The notes under the pieces were generated by a model. That model was not told the DNA's origin. It saw only the letters and a list, made by a program, of their open reading frames with translations, and made no database searches. A stretch of 64,000 nucleotides of DNA. Source: Smallanthus sonchifolius (lineage: Eukaryota > Streptophyta > Magnoliopsida > Asterales > Asteraceae). Of the stretch, positions 1-10,070 are shown piece by piece (position 1 is the first letter of the stretch; every line of letters begins with the position of its first letter). The position numbers were made by a program, and so were the translations under genes. The DNA is taken from contig CM042023.1 in the NCBI GenBank assembly GCA_023525975.1, forward strand, positions 19,269,501-19,333,500. The letters are read 5' to 3'.

Positions 1-480
1 ACAACTCTTCTATCCACGATAGATGTAAGATTTGCTTAGAGTGTCATAAACAAACCCTCACCCCCCCCCTTTTGGACTCTATCGTTCTCGATAAGGTTTG
101 CCCCACCATCCTGACCATGGATATGAGACTCACCTAAGGTGTCACATACACCATCAGGAACTCACTATCCACGATGAGGTTTGCCCCAACATCTCGAACG
201 ATAGGGGAGTGAATATGATACCATTTGTAACATTTGGTCCCTCATACCAGTTACTAGTGCCCGTTTTTCCACGAGAAACTCACGGCTTTATTTTTGGTTG
301 CTTGGTAGAGATTTCCTAGAGGGTCACCTATCTTTGGATTACCCTTACTCGAGCACACTTAAGTATGTGCTTCTTCTCTCATCCACATCCAATACATCCA
401 AAACGCATTGGCGATATTTAAGGTTTGACATTCTTTTGAACCCAACATCTCTTCTATCCACGGTTGATGTGAGATTTGTT
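1..480. repeat. Degenerate direct repeats, possibly LTR debris
   Basis: A phrase of the form 'ctatccacgat...aggtttgcc' or 'gatgtgagatttg' recurs about four times with variation (near 8, 75, 165 and 450). Two short ORFs here have no recognisable domain and overlap the repeats, so I do not call them genes. Decayed LTR sequence is a guess. Confidence 0.3.
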
Positions 481-1449
481 GCATCATAGATTTTTTGGTT
501 TTTAATTAAATCTTTAGATTACGATTTTTAATTATCCAATTGAGGTTTCTAATTTAAAACGATCGAAGTGTGTTTGTTTGGTTTTGAGGGGTCCAATGTA
601 CAAAATCAATCGCACTAGATGGGTTTATGAGATGTAATGTAACCGGATGGTGGTAGACTATTAGTGTTTAGTGGTAGTGATTGCTAGGTTGTTGATTAAC
701 AGTTTTGTTAGACATAACATTAAACTAATATAATTATTAATTATAGCAAATTTACATTTTTCGGATCATAAATATAATTTATCAAAATGATAGGACGTCC
801 CGATGCTTGACTTAACTCTCATATTTGTGCGGGGCCGGATCGCTTCGCAATCTGATGTACACAACCTTACCTTATATTTTATGTAGGAGGCTGTTTCAAC
901 GCCTTTAACTCATGACTTCAAGGTCACAAAGTAGCAACTAACTAATGATCAAATTATAACTACCTATAAACCACAAAGACAATTAGTGTATTTTATACTA
1001 ATACTAATAGTAATTAAATTTATTAGTTTAAAACAGTTTGAAAATATGATATGCCATAGATTTGATGATGTGACACATTACGTGGCTTATTAATTAGAAA
1101 AAAAAATAATAATCAAAATGCGATTAAGTAGGTCACCTAAAACAAATCTTAAGTTAATTACATAAAAAAGTAAATCTAAAGGTTCCTTATACACAAAACA
1201 TTTAACTTCATACTTTCAAACAATTCGCTTTATTGATAAACTTAACGTGAAAAGTATCTTTTTACTTTATCATGAGGATGATTGTAATTATGTGACAAAT
1301 CTTTAACGTTGCATGTTATAATGAACAATGAAATGAAAGAAGTATTTAAAATATTTAATTATTAATTAAGAAATCATGGACCTTTGTGAAGAATTTGAAC
1401 AAATACGCACCACAAATAATAAAAGCATCATATTATCTAATTATGTTGT
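481..1449. other. AT-rich intergenic DNA, no gene seen
   Basis: No ORF with a recognisable domain, no paired terminal repeats and no RNA gene seen. Confidence 0.6.
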
Positions 1450-2164
1450 CTAATTAGGTTAGAATCCCGTGTATTACACATGTAAATAAATGTAATGTTA
1501 TATACTTAATAATAAAAAAATTATGTTTTTATACACATGTTGAATAAAATATAATGAAATCTGTTTACACATACACTCGTCAAAATATGTCTTTAAAAAA
1601 ATATACTTTGACATGCCAGTTATAAATTCTGTTAAGTTAATTTTTACTAATATACTCTAGTCATACACTGCTAATTGTTAGATTACTGTTAGATTTATTT
1701 TACTTTATTACTCATTAATTTTATTTATATTTTTATCTTTTTCTTTCCCATGGAGCCGGGGGTCTAAACGGGAGCAGCCTCTCTATCCCTTGGGATAGGG
1801 GTAAGGCTTGCCCTCATCACACCCTCCCCAGACCCTACTAATAGCGTTAGCTATGTGTGGGATTATACTGGGTACGTTTGGTTTGGTTTGGTTTGGTAAG
1901 TTAATTTTTAAAACATTTTTTTTCAACTAGGTATTAATTTTTTATATAACTGGTAAATGTTAATTAATATTACTTTCATTTGGTTAATGATATAATAACT
2001 ATCCATAATTAAATAATAAGTAATCAGAATTAGATTTATATTAAATATTTAAAAATATGTTCTTTTAATATCATTATTTAATACGAGAGATGTGGGAAAA
2101 TGATGTTGAGTATGCACCATAAATTAACACGTGTCCGCCTAAGATTTTTATTTATTAGTATAAA
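1450..2164 (-). mobile_element. Degenerate non-autonomous Helitron-like element
   Basis: On the minus strand it begins near 2164 with a TATACTAATAAATAAA-type start and ends near 1450 with a decayed CCCGTGTATTACAC hairpin followed by TTCTAACCTAAT. This is the terminal layout of the cleaner 354-bp element at 15663-16016. Both termini carry substitutions. The Au-SINE tail lies inside it. Confidence 0.35.
1752..1894 (+). mobile_element. Au-SINE 3' portion
   Basis: The block GAGCCGGGGGTCTAAACGGG, then GCAGCCTCTCTATCCC, CACCCTCCCCAGACCCTACT and GGGATTATACTGGGTACG matches what I recall of the conserved 3' half of the plant Au SINE family. It ends in an imperfect GTTTG repeat tail, as in that family. 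The 5' tRNA-related part is not evident, so the copy is probably truncated. Confidence 0.72.
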
Positions 2165-2269
2165 TATAATAGAAGTATTTAATATTTTCTAAGAGTATTT
2201 TTCTATTAAAGGGGTAGTATATATTAAAAAAACAATCTCTAGACATCACAAATACAAATCTAAGTACAA

Positions 2270-2420
2270 ACTCTATTGTCATCAGACTTCTGGTCTGGTG
2301 TCAAGAGTTTTCTTGTAAAGGGTTTCCTTCTGGGAAGGTCAGAAGTTTGAATCATGACGAGGGGAATTTTGCCAGTACCCTTTACAGAACTAGGAGTTAG
2401 CCGTTCAAAAAATAAAAGTA
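2270..2420 (+). mobile_element. tRNA-related SINE-like sequence
   Basis: A box-A-like TCTGGTCTGGTGTCAAGAG is followed about 50 bp later by a box-B-like GTCAGAAGTTTGAATC. The tail is A-rich. No target duplication found. Confidence 0.35.
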
Positions 2421-2723
2421 CAAACTTTATAGGATTTTAAAAAGAAAAACCAAAAGTGTTATTTAGTTGCATCATCGTGTGTGGCTGGTACCATCGGTTT
2501 TGATTGCTTCTCCATTCAAAGAAATTACACATATATCTCTATTCTAATAAAAAAAACTAATTAAGTATACACATGTCATTATCACATTCCATCTCACAAG
2601 TTCCCTCCCCTTCTCCCCCCTCCCTCCAAATCACACTTACATCCACTATTAAATTCTTTTTATGTTTAGCTCAATTTTTTTTGAAAAATTATATAAATGC
2701 ATATTTTTGAAATTCTTTTCATA
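2421..2723. other. Intergenic, no gene seen
   Basis: AT-rich stretch with a pyrimidine-rich patch near 2590-2630. No coding signal. Confidence 0.6.
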
Positions 2724-2884
2724 GCTAGCAGTGGTCTCGTGGTGAGTTTTAAAATTGGCTCTAGTGGAGTTTAACTGGTTTCGTTAAACACCACCGTTGT
2801 CTCTGTTTGGACTTGCCGGACAAACGAGACCAGTTAAACACCACTAAAGCCAATTTCAAAACCCACCACGAGACCACTGCTAGC
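2724..2884. repeat. Near-perfect 60-bp-arm foldback (MITE or hairpin locus)
   Basis: The arms 2724-2783 and 2825-2884 are exact-length inverted copies with five mismatches by eye (about 92%), around a 41-nt loop. The loop repeats part of the arm (GTTAAACACCAC). On the minus strand three of the five mismatches become G:U pairs, so a minus transcript folds better. A TA lies just outside GCAGTGGTCTCG at both ends, compatible with a Stowaway-like target duplication but weak because the flank (GCTAGC) is itself palindromic. Confidence 0.85.
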
Positions 2885-3518
2885 TTGGCTCGACTTTCCG
2901 GCGGTTTGCAGATGTCCACGTCATATAAAATCTAACGGCGTTAAGTTTCTTTAACGGGGGTCCAATGTAAGAAAATAGTTTGAAAGTAAAGACTGGTGGT
3001 AAGAATATTCTCAGTTGGGATTATTATTGGCCAATTGGTAAAGGGTGGGACTATTAAAATCCAATAATCCTTAAAATAATCCTTAAAATTTTGAATTTAA
3101 AAGACAATATATTGTTGAAGTTTAAATTTTATTTTATTTTAAATAAGATATTAAATACTAAAAGTTTAGCGAGATTTTTCGTATATGCGAGATTTAAAAA
3201 AAATATTTAATTTTGATACGTAAATTTAATTACAACTTAAATATTTGTAAAATATGTTAAAACATCAAGGTTAAAGTTTTCACAAAAAGGCTGATAGAGT
3301 TTCAAGAAACTAATAAAATGAAGAAACAATGTATGCAAGGAAATTGTTGACCAATTTGATTATCTTCGATTTCTTTTCATGTAATTTTTTGATGTTTTGA
3401 TTACTTTCATCCATATAATCTTAACATTTAACAAAATGAAAAAGTTAGCAATACAATATCAAATTTGTATAAAAAGACGTGTTAAGATATTTATTAATAT
3501 AATCTAACGTTTCATCCA
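2885..3518. other. Intergenic, no gene seen
   Basis: AT-rich, no domain-bearing ORF and no paired repeat seen. Confidence 0.6.
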
Positions 3519-3580
3519 ATGTTTTCAGAACCGGACCGGAACCGGACCGGTAGGACCGGATTTAAGAACCGGACGACGTC
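3519..3580. mobile_element. Orphan hAT-type end
   Basis: CAATGTTTTCAGAACCGG followed by repeated GGACCGG motifs resembles the terminus and subterminal motifs of the hAT MITE at 10537-11300. No partner end was found nearby. Confidence 0.35.
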
Positions 3581-3828
3581 ATAAATATTATAAAAATATA
3601 TCAATCCAAACAACAATTAATCCTTTCTATTATATATATATATATATATAATTAAATTTCTATTATATGTTATCATTGTCATCTTATTAACAAGATAAGA
3701 TTAAAAAATAAAAATTTACTCGTTAAAGAAACGTGATACTCCAATCCTTGTAATAATACAGATTCCAAGAACACGAGTAATGACATATGTTGATGTCATG
3801 ATACGAGGTGGGGTTTGTTGTTTTATGT
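3581..3828. other. AT-rich spacer with short TA repeat
   Basis: Contains a (TA)n run near 3630-3652. Nothing else seen. Confidence 0.5.
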
Positions 3829-3875
3829 TTAACTAGTTTTTCTCCCCGCGCTACGCGGCGGGAGTTTGATCGTTA
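3829..3875 (-). mobile_element. Helitron-like 3' terminus
   Basis: Read on the minus strand, a GC-rich hairpin (CCCGC...GCGGG) is followed a few bases later by CTAGTT, the hairpin-plus-CTAG layout of Helitron 3' ends. The 5' end was not located. The short + ORF starting at 3808 crosses it and is not credible as a gene. Confidence 0.4.
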
Positions 3876-4660
3876 TCAGTTTGGTTCGTTTGCGAGGATA
3901 AAACTAACGTCGAAACGCCGACTCGCGGCAGCCTACTTTAAAAAGAAACTTGATTTTGAATACAACCCCGTTTTCATTAAACGGGTAAAAATTTGTCATG
4001 CTCCGTCTTGATAACCCCTCCAATGTTATTGACTCAACAAATATATAAACATTAAAAAATTTGTAATAATATTACAAGTGTTTAAATATGTAATAATATT
4101 GCAAGTGTTTGAGTATTTTACTCTTTCTAATGAAATAGATATACATAATTTAATAAGTGTAAAATGGTAAAAAAGATAGAATAATTTTGACTAAAGAAAA
4201 TACACGTGTAAATGTATAACGGCTTTGATTTAAAAAAAAGGTTTACAAGGAAGACTGCATGAAACAAAACTTATGTTGTTAAAATCGAAAACATGAAAAC
4301 TATACTATTCAAAGAAGTTGTCTTTTAATCTATTCTATAATATTTATAAATATAAATATAAAAATAATTTATATTTACCAAATAATAAATTATTTTGTGG
4401 TTTATAATTGTCACTTTCTATTTAAAATAAAAATATTAGTATTATGTATGCAATGATCTGCTTCATATTTTCAATTGCGATCAAATTATTAAACATATGA
4501 TTGATGGATAGTGACTCATGCAATCCAGAGGCTAACACGTCAATATTTTATTACAAATATATTATGACACGTTACTGTTTAACGAGCGTTACCCGTTGGC
4601 TTAGAAAAGTACGGATCTAAGCAACAATACCTTTTGGGCACATTGTGAAGCAATTTCAAT
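3876..4660. other. Intergenic, no gene seen
   Basis: AT-rich DNA. It may be the body of the Helitron-like element whose 3' end is at 3829, but no matching start was found. Confidence 0.5.
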
Positions 4661-4689
4661 CGATATTCCTAGGTCTTTTTCTTCAATCC

Positions 4690-4860
4690 TAGAACACCAG
4701 ATTGGACGAACAACTTGGTGTTCTCCAAGATTCCGACTCTATATTTGGACGAACAACCAGATTGGACGAACAACATTAGTTAAACATCACAAACATGTCA
4801 CTTAAGTTTTGCTTGAAGTTAAACATCACATATATGTCACTTGAGTATCATAAATGGGAT
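4690..4860. repeat. Short direct duplications
   Basis: ACCAGATTGGACGAACAAC occurs twice (near 4698 and 4752) and GTTAAACATCACA...ATGTCACTT occurs twice (near 4779 and 4819). These look like small replication-slippage duplications. Confidence 0.6.
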
Positions 4861-5635
4861 TTTTATATAAAAATATTACAAACTCAAAATTGTTTGGTTA
4901 GGAGACAAACACTTGAAAACAAAGCGAGTGGTTTTGACGTTATCCGATGTCCCCCGACACGGTTGATTGCTTACCTCGCGTCATATGGGGTTATCCGATG
5001 TGGACCCGACCCAGAACCTTGGAAATGGCCACGCATACAGGGTTTTCTAGTTATCCACGTGGCAAACCTCCTTATCATGTTGCATTCTCATAACAATCAT
5101 ATGATGTTAAGGATATCATGTACGGGTGATCGATAGGGGGATGATCATCTAGACCGGATCATATGCTTATATAAAAAAGAAGTGAATTGTTGTTTATCAG
5201 CGGATATGTGTCCAGAATAATTATGCACAAATGTAAATAATTATGCAACCATATATTACTAAATACGTAATATATATAAAATAATTACTCATCTATTTTT
5301 ATAACTACGCACATTAAAATTACGTATGTTAAACTTACAACACATATCGACGTTTTTTTTAAAGTATAGCAAGACTAAATGCTTAAAATAAAGAAAATAT
5401 GATGCTTGATTTTATTGTGTGATTTAAAAAATAATAATATCGTATAAAAAAATTATCTAGCGTTAAAAAAGTTAGATGAACTTGAAAAAAAAGTCAATGG
5501 TAGGATATTCCAACAAATTCCAGACCTGTTTCATGCGTGGAAATTGCTTCCCATAATCTCAATCATTGATTCCTTATATCAATGACCCATGTTCTTTGTA
5601 TCCTTCGCACGTTAACAACTCCTTTTATTTAACAA
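4861..5635. other. Intergenic, no supported gene
   Basis: An ORF of 113 codons overlaps the duplications at 4795-5136. It has no recognisable domain and its composition follows the surrounding DNA, so I do not call it. Confidence 0.5.
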
Positions 5636-6075
5636 GAACCTAATGGTGTCAACTATAATGGTGTCAACAATAGTTACTATGAGAACAATAACAAGAATTA
5701 CTGGAATAACATTCTTGATTTGGTGAATTCTTCATTACAAGATCCACTATTCTTTTTTTAATGCTTCTATTTTACTTGTATTCACTTTTCAATTACTTTC
5801 ACGTCCATGCTTAAAGGAGGGTCCATGTCTTATGGTCTTACCACACACATCGAGGGGGAGATGATGAGTGAGCGGTGGCAACAACGCACTGGTTCTAGTG
5901 TCACCGCACAAAACGCAACTGTGCTGGGATATTCACCGCCCAACACTCCCATGAATACGTAGTTGATAAATATATATTTAATAAAACACAATAAAGAGAG
6001 ATCATAAATGTTTATTAATTTCTTATGCCTAACTTTTATAAAAACTTCTTATGCCTAACTTTTGTAAAAATTTCT
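5636..6075 (+). pseudogene. Relic of a MIXTA-like MYB 3' end and downstream flank
   Basis: The segment 5636-5761 matches the last ~35 codons of the MYB gene at 53824-55117: the residues NNKNYWNNILDLVNSSLQDP are readable without a stop, after a small in-frame duplication (NGVNYNGVNN). Non-coding homology continues: 5760-5800 matches DNA near 55404-55450 (AATGCTTCTATT...), and 5955-6060 matches 55530-55620 (GTAGTTGATAAAT... TTTATTAATTTCTT). About 300 bp of the MYB 3' flank is missing and unrelated sequence lies at about 5810-5950. Upstream exons and both MYB repeats are absent. Because coding and flanking DNA both match with introns irrelevant to this piece, a DNA-level duplication is more likely than retroposition. 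Confidence 0.8.
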
Positions 6076-6091
6076 TATGCCTAACTTCTTG
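6020..6091. repeat. 26-bp tandem repeat, three units
   Basis: TTCTTATGCCTAACTT... starts at 6020, 6046 and 6072 with slight variation. The first unit matches the flank of the intact MYB gene near 55597, so expansion happened after duplication. Confidence 0.75.
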
Positions 6092-6151
6092 ATAAGATTC
6101 CATAATATACAACAAGTTTATGGGTTTGCAAGACACCGATATCAAAACATT

Positions 6152-6477
6152 ATGTCAAGCACCACCCACCACCCACCACCACATGTCGCCCTACTCCCGA
6201 GTGCAGGAATGGGCCATTTGACCCCGATCCTTTGCCTTGCCGCCATGCTGGCTTCCCAAAACTGTCATGTTACTCTTATCACCGCCCGACCTACCGTATC
6301 CACGGCGGAATCCACCCATATTTCTGATTTCTTGAAGGTTTACCCTACAATCAACACCCTTGACTTCCAAATCATTCCTTACGCACCTCCCGACCCCGCC
6401 TCTGCCGACCCTTTCTTCGTCCAATTCGAAGCCATGCGCTGTTCCGTTCATCTTCTTACTCCACTTTTATCTCCCAC
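6152..6477 (+). pseudogene. UGT pseudogene piece 1: N-terminal acceptor domain
   Basis: This piece holds the first ~108 codons, including the GMGH motif and PTVSTAESTHISDF. It stops abruptly at the LTR boundary; the remaining codons of that reading frame come from the LTR. Confidence 0.88.
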
Positions 6478-6840
6478 TGTTGGTCTTCTCCTCTTTGAAC
6501 GATTGAACACACAAAAATAATCAAACTAATCTTTTATTGAATGAACAAACGTTAATTTTACAGACTCAAATGACTTCTATTTATACTACTAAAATGAACC
6601 ATCGCATCCCTTGAATGTTAACTGCCATACACACATTGAAACAGTGTGTCTTCCGACCAACCGATGCGTCCCCGTCTTCATTCATCGCATCTCCGATTGT
6701 AGGTTAATAGGTTTCTTTCTTGACACATCCAATCCTCCTATTTTAGAACTAATACACTTTAGGCTATTTACATGTTTGATCCAATACGTTGACTCGACTC
6801 ACATAACGACTCACATGGATTAATACATTAGTATCCAATA
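6478..6840 (-). repeat. LTR (3' LTR in element sense)
   Basis: 363 bp, highly similar to 9688-10070 apart from small indels such as an extra TCCTATTCTAAATACAC in the other copy. Confidence 0.88.
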
Positions 6841-6852
6841 CTCCCCCCCTAA
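6841..6852 (-). other. Polypurine tract
   Basis: The + strand CTCCCCCCCTAA reads as a G-rich purine tract on the minus strand, directly next to the LTR as expected for plus-strand priming. Confidence 0.7.
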
Positions 6853-6886
6853 TTTATTAATCCATGCCTTCTATATCTTTATTTCT

Positions 6887-7405
6887 TCAAACTCCATCAT
6901 CTTCATTACTAGTATGTTGTAGCAGGTCTTGGTCTCTGAACTTTGGCTTCCTTCCTTTTTTTTTATAAGTGTTAGCTGCTTTAACTTTGTCTTCATCCCT
7001 TGAAGCATCAACTTTGTTTTTATCACGAACTGTATCTTCTAAGTCTGCGCATCTTTCTTGATCATCTTCAGCTTGTAACTCATCTTCTTCCACTTGTGTC
7101 ATTTTATCTTCTTGAACTTTGATTGATTCTTCTTCCTTTGCCTTGACTGGTTCATCTTTGAATGGTGATTCACCAAAGGCTTCTTGTTTCTTTCTTTTGC
7201 AACTTGATTCAGCATCCTTTGATGTCATCCTTCCATGTCTCTCACATTTCTTTTCTTTTAGATGCTCATCATCTAGATGCTTTTGACTTGCAAGCACCAC
7301 TTGCTTCACTTTCTCTAACTGAGCTCTTTCCGACTTCCGACTTCAGCTCTTCTATCTCTCTGTTTGTAGCTTCTCTCAAACTCTCAAGATTCTCCATTTC
7401 TCTAT
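6887..7405 (-). pseudogene. Charged coiled-coil extension after gag
   Basis: Downstream of the gag stop at 7406 the minus strand keeps coding character in shifted frames: an E/K-rich helical stretch with EDKIDREMENLESLREATNR-like residues, then a 140-codon ORF at 7309-6887 rich in Lys, Glu and Asp and ending KKKGRKPKFRD. The 140-codon ORF is in the same frame as gag, but the intervening stretch reads best one frame over. Most simply this was once one long gag C-terminus, now broken by indels. Function unknown; a basic motif near the end could bind nucleic acid, but that is inference. Confidence 0.5.
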
Positions 7406-8707
7406 CTATCTTATCTTCAATTTGCCATTCATCTTTCTCTCAGACTCTAATTCTCTGTTTCTCAGCTCGGTCTTGAGTTCTTGTTTCTTTACTTCAAACT
7501 CATAAAGCATGTCTAATCTCCACATCTCCAGTTTTCCCTTTATATCAATATCTATCTCTGATCTCAACTCTTTCGTCTTTGCATCTTCAGGCTTTTGATT
7601 CCTCTCATTAACTAATCCTGGCCACTCCGGCTCTTCGTCATTAAAATACTTTGCTAATGACGCCCGGTAATTGCTTTTTTTCTCATTTGAAGCATTCTCT
7701 TCATATCTCTCTTTGTCTTCCGTAACTGCCATTAAGAGGGTCGGTTCTACATCCTCTTGTACTAGATTTGCCTCCTCTTTTCTGTGATCTGGTTCTAGAC
7801 AATCCGATGCATAATGTCCAAACTTATGGAAATTGTAGTACTCTACTTCTCTAATATCTCTTCTATGATGGTTTTGATCTCTAGGGTTTCTCTTCCTACT
7901 ATCATAACCATTTTCACTCTTGTTCCTAGAGTTATCATTCGAGACATTTCCTCCTCTTTGTCTAAACTTCTCATCACGCCAAGTTCCTTGAGATGTATTA
8001 AACCTTCCTTGTCCACGATTTCTAAAATGTCTTCCTTGACCATAGTTTTTGTCGTGTTGTGTGAACAAAAGTCTATCTTGATTGTTCACCGGGGTTTCAT
8101 CCATTAGACTGGTTCTTTCTTCAAAGGCTTTCAACCTTCCAATTGTTTCATCTAGAGTTGTTGTATCTAGGTCAGCGAACTGCTTGATGGTTGCATCTAT
8201 TTGAGCAAACCTCTTTGGTACAGCACTTAGTAGTTTTCGTACTAAGGTTGGTTCTTGATATACTGATCCTAAACATTTTTCTCTAGTAACAACACTATTT
8301 AACATTGCGGTGAACGTATCTATACTGTCTTCCTCCTTCATTCTCAACATCTCAAACTCAGTTCTAAGTGTTTGTAGACGTGCCTTCTGCACTCGATCTA
8401 CACCGACATGTCTTGTCTTTAGCGCATCCCAAATCTCTTTTTCACTTTTACAACTTGCCACTTGTAATATCATCTCTTCTGGTAATGCTTGAAATAGATG
8501 TGATGTCGCCTCCATATCTTTATTCTCGTCAACTTGCGTACTCACACTTGGTTCTATCATTTCCCATAGTCCGTTTGCCTTAAGTATGGTTTTTATACAA
8601 ATTGCCCATACGGCATAATTTGTAGATTTTAGGACGGGACATTTAAAATAGGAAACAGAACTCGTCTCCTTATGTATTACAATTTCTTTGTTTGATTTCT
8701 CTGGCAT
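7406..8707 (-). CDS. Copia-type Gag with UBN2 domain, degenerate zinc knuckle
   Basis: 433 codons. The N-terminus (FKCPVLKSTNYAVWAICIK) is the DUF4219-like start of copia Gag. Residues ~60-200 carry the UBN2/gag capsid fold (SEKEIWDALKTRHVG, LRMKEEDSIDTFTAMLN). A basic, Arg/Gly/Asn-rich RNA-binding stretch follows. The expected CX2CX4HX4C knuckle reads YYNFHKFGHYASDC, so both first cysteines are lost (Tyr and Phe) while His and the last Cys remain. The C-terminus is Lys/Glu-rich and probably coiled coil. Gag packages the element RNA into cytoplasmic particles. The frame is open, but loss of the knuckle suggests relaxed selection. Confidence 0.85.
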   Translation of the reverse strand: MPEKSNKEIVIHKETSSVSYFKCPVLKSTNYAVWAICIKTILKANGLWEMIEPSVSTQVDENKDMEATSHLFQALPEEMILQVASCKSEKEIWDALKTRHVGVDRVQKARLQTLRTEFEMLRMKEEDSIDTFTAMLNSVVTREKCLGSVYQEPTLVRKLLSAVPKRFAQIDATIKQFADLDTTTLDETIGRLKAFEERTSLMDETPVNNQDRLLFTQHDKNYGQGRHFRNRGQGRFNTSQGTWRDEKFRQRGGNVSNDNSRNKSENGYDSRKRNPRDQNHHRRDIREVEYYNFHKFGHYASDCLEPDHRKEEANLVQEDVEPTLLMAVTEDKERYEENASNEKKSNYRASLAKYFNDEEPEWPGLVNERNQKPEDAKTKELRSEIDIDIKGKLEMWRLDMLYEFEVKKQELKTELRNRELESERKMNGKLKIR

Positions 8708-9673
8708 CGTAACTTAGGTTTTCTTCTAGAACCAAAAAAACAAACTCGTGTGTTTTTCTAACACAGTCTCAAATGCAATTCTCTAGTCTAATTTAATCCT
8801 CTAAATAATAACTCTATAAACTTTAAATTGAAGATAATTAAAACGTAAAACCTGGAATTTCACGAATACTCTACGCGTAATTCTAATTTTCTGAACTTGG
8901 TGACGAAAACCATGAACACCTCTCGTTCCTTTTTCTTGTCTCTTTGATTTCGTACTCCACGAACACCACTCGTCACCTTTTTCTCGTCAATTATGATGAC
9001 GGTCTCTGTCTCGGTTCTTTCTCTCTCGTGAACCGTAATACAAAGGCACTCAATTGCCTTTTCTTAGTTTTTTTAAGAGAAATATTTTTTAAAACAACAC
9101 TTGATTGCCCACAATACACTAGGCCCACTGGCCTCTTTCCTTTTCGTACTTTGGCCCACAGCCAGGCCCACAATCAGGCCCTCTTTTCTTTGTTCCTGCG
9201 ATCTCTAATTTATAAAGAACCACGATCCTTTTTTTTCAGCCTTCACACCAGCAAAAATTAGGGCAAAAGCTTCTTCGATTCTGGTTCACGAACGGTAACA
9301 AGGCAACAATCCTTTTGCTATTCTGGTTCGCAAACAACAGTCAATCAATGGGGTTCTCTGGTTTTCGGTCTCTGGCGTTTTTCCTTCTGCAAGCGCACAC
9401 GACGACGGCAACGGTTCCTCCTTTCTCGGTTGCCGACGTTCTCTCTGTCGTACACGGGTAAGTCCTTCTCCGTGTCTCTCTCTGAATCGATTCACACTAA
9501 ATCGATTTTGAATTTCTCTTCTGAATCGATTCACACCAAATCGATCGTGTCTCGCTCTCTATTCGATTGTCTTTGAATCCCTCTCTTAATGGTCACTTCT
9601 ACTCTGAAATCGTTCCTTGCAATCGTCCTTTAAATTGCAAACTCTGAAGAACGAATTTTTGATTCAAACCTAT

Positions 9674-9686
9674 GGCTCTGATGCCA
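9674..9686 (-). other. Primer binding site, tRNA-iMet type
   Basis: The minus strand reads TGGCATCAGAGCC, one base from the common plant TGGTATCAGAGCC site, one base away from the LTR. Confidence 0.8.
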
Positions 9687-9687
9687 C

Positions 9688-10070
9688 TGTTGGTCTTCTC
9701 CTCTTTGAACGATTGAATACACAAAAATAATCAAACTAATCTTTTATTGAATGAACAAACGTTAATTTTACAGACTCAAATGACTTCTATTTATACTACT
9801 AAAATGAACCATCGCATCCCTTTAATGTTAACTGCCATACACACATTGAAACAGTGTGTCTTCCGGCCAACCGATGACGGTCTCTGTCTCGGTTCATTCA
9901 TCGCATCTCCGATTGTAGGTTAATTTCTTTCTTGACACATACAGTCCTCCTATTTTAGAACTAATACACATCCTATTCTAAATACACTTTAGGCTATTTA
10001 CATATTTGACCCAATACTTTGACTCAACTCACATAACGACTCACATGGATTAATACATTAGTATCCAATA
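9688..10070 (-). repeat. LTR (5' LTR in element sense)
   Basis: 383 bp. It contains GATGACGGTCTCTGTCTCGG, a string also present in the element's interior near 8994 and absent from the sister LTR, which reads GATGCGTCCCCGTC there. Confidence 0.88.

Larger units (their letters stand above)
6478..10070 (-). mobile_element. Gag-only non-autonomous LTR retrotransposon (TR-GAG type)
   Basis: Two LTRs (6478-6840 and 9688-10070) begin TGTTGG and end CCAATA on the + strand. The flanking 5-mers are CCCAC (6473-6477) and TCCAC (10071-10075), one base apart and consistent with an ageing 5-bp target duplication. The element runs on the minus strand: the tRNA-iMet-type primer site is at 9674-9686 and a purine tract abuts 6840. 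Inside there is a copia-type gag but no protease, integrase or reverse transcriptase, so an autonomous relative must have moved it. It interrupts the UGT reading frame. Confidence 0.88.

Noticed and set aside
3808..4011. 67-codon ORF crossing a Helitron-like end
   Set aside because: It spans a mobile-element terminus and its residues show no family resemblance.
6191..6451. 86-codon minus ORF opposite the UGT N-terminus
   Set aside because: Antisense shadow of a conserved coding region; no domain.
9286..9534. 82-codon minus ORF near the TR-GAG leader
   Set aside because: Located in the untranslated leader between the LTR and gag; composition is Arg-rich low complexity with no domain.
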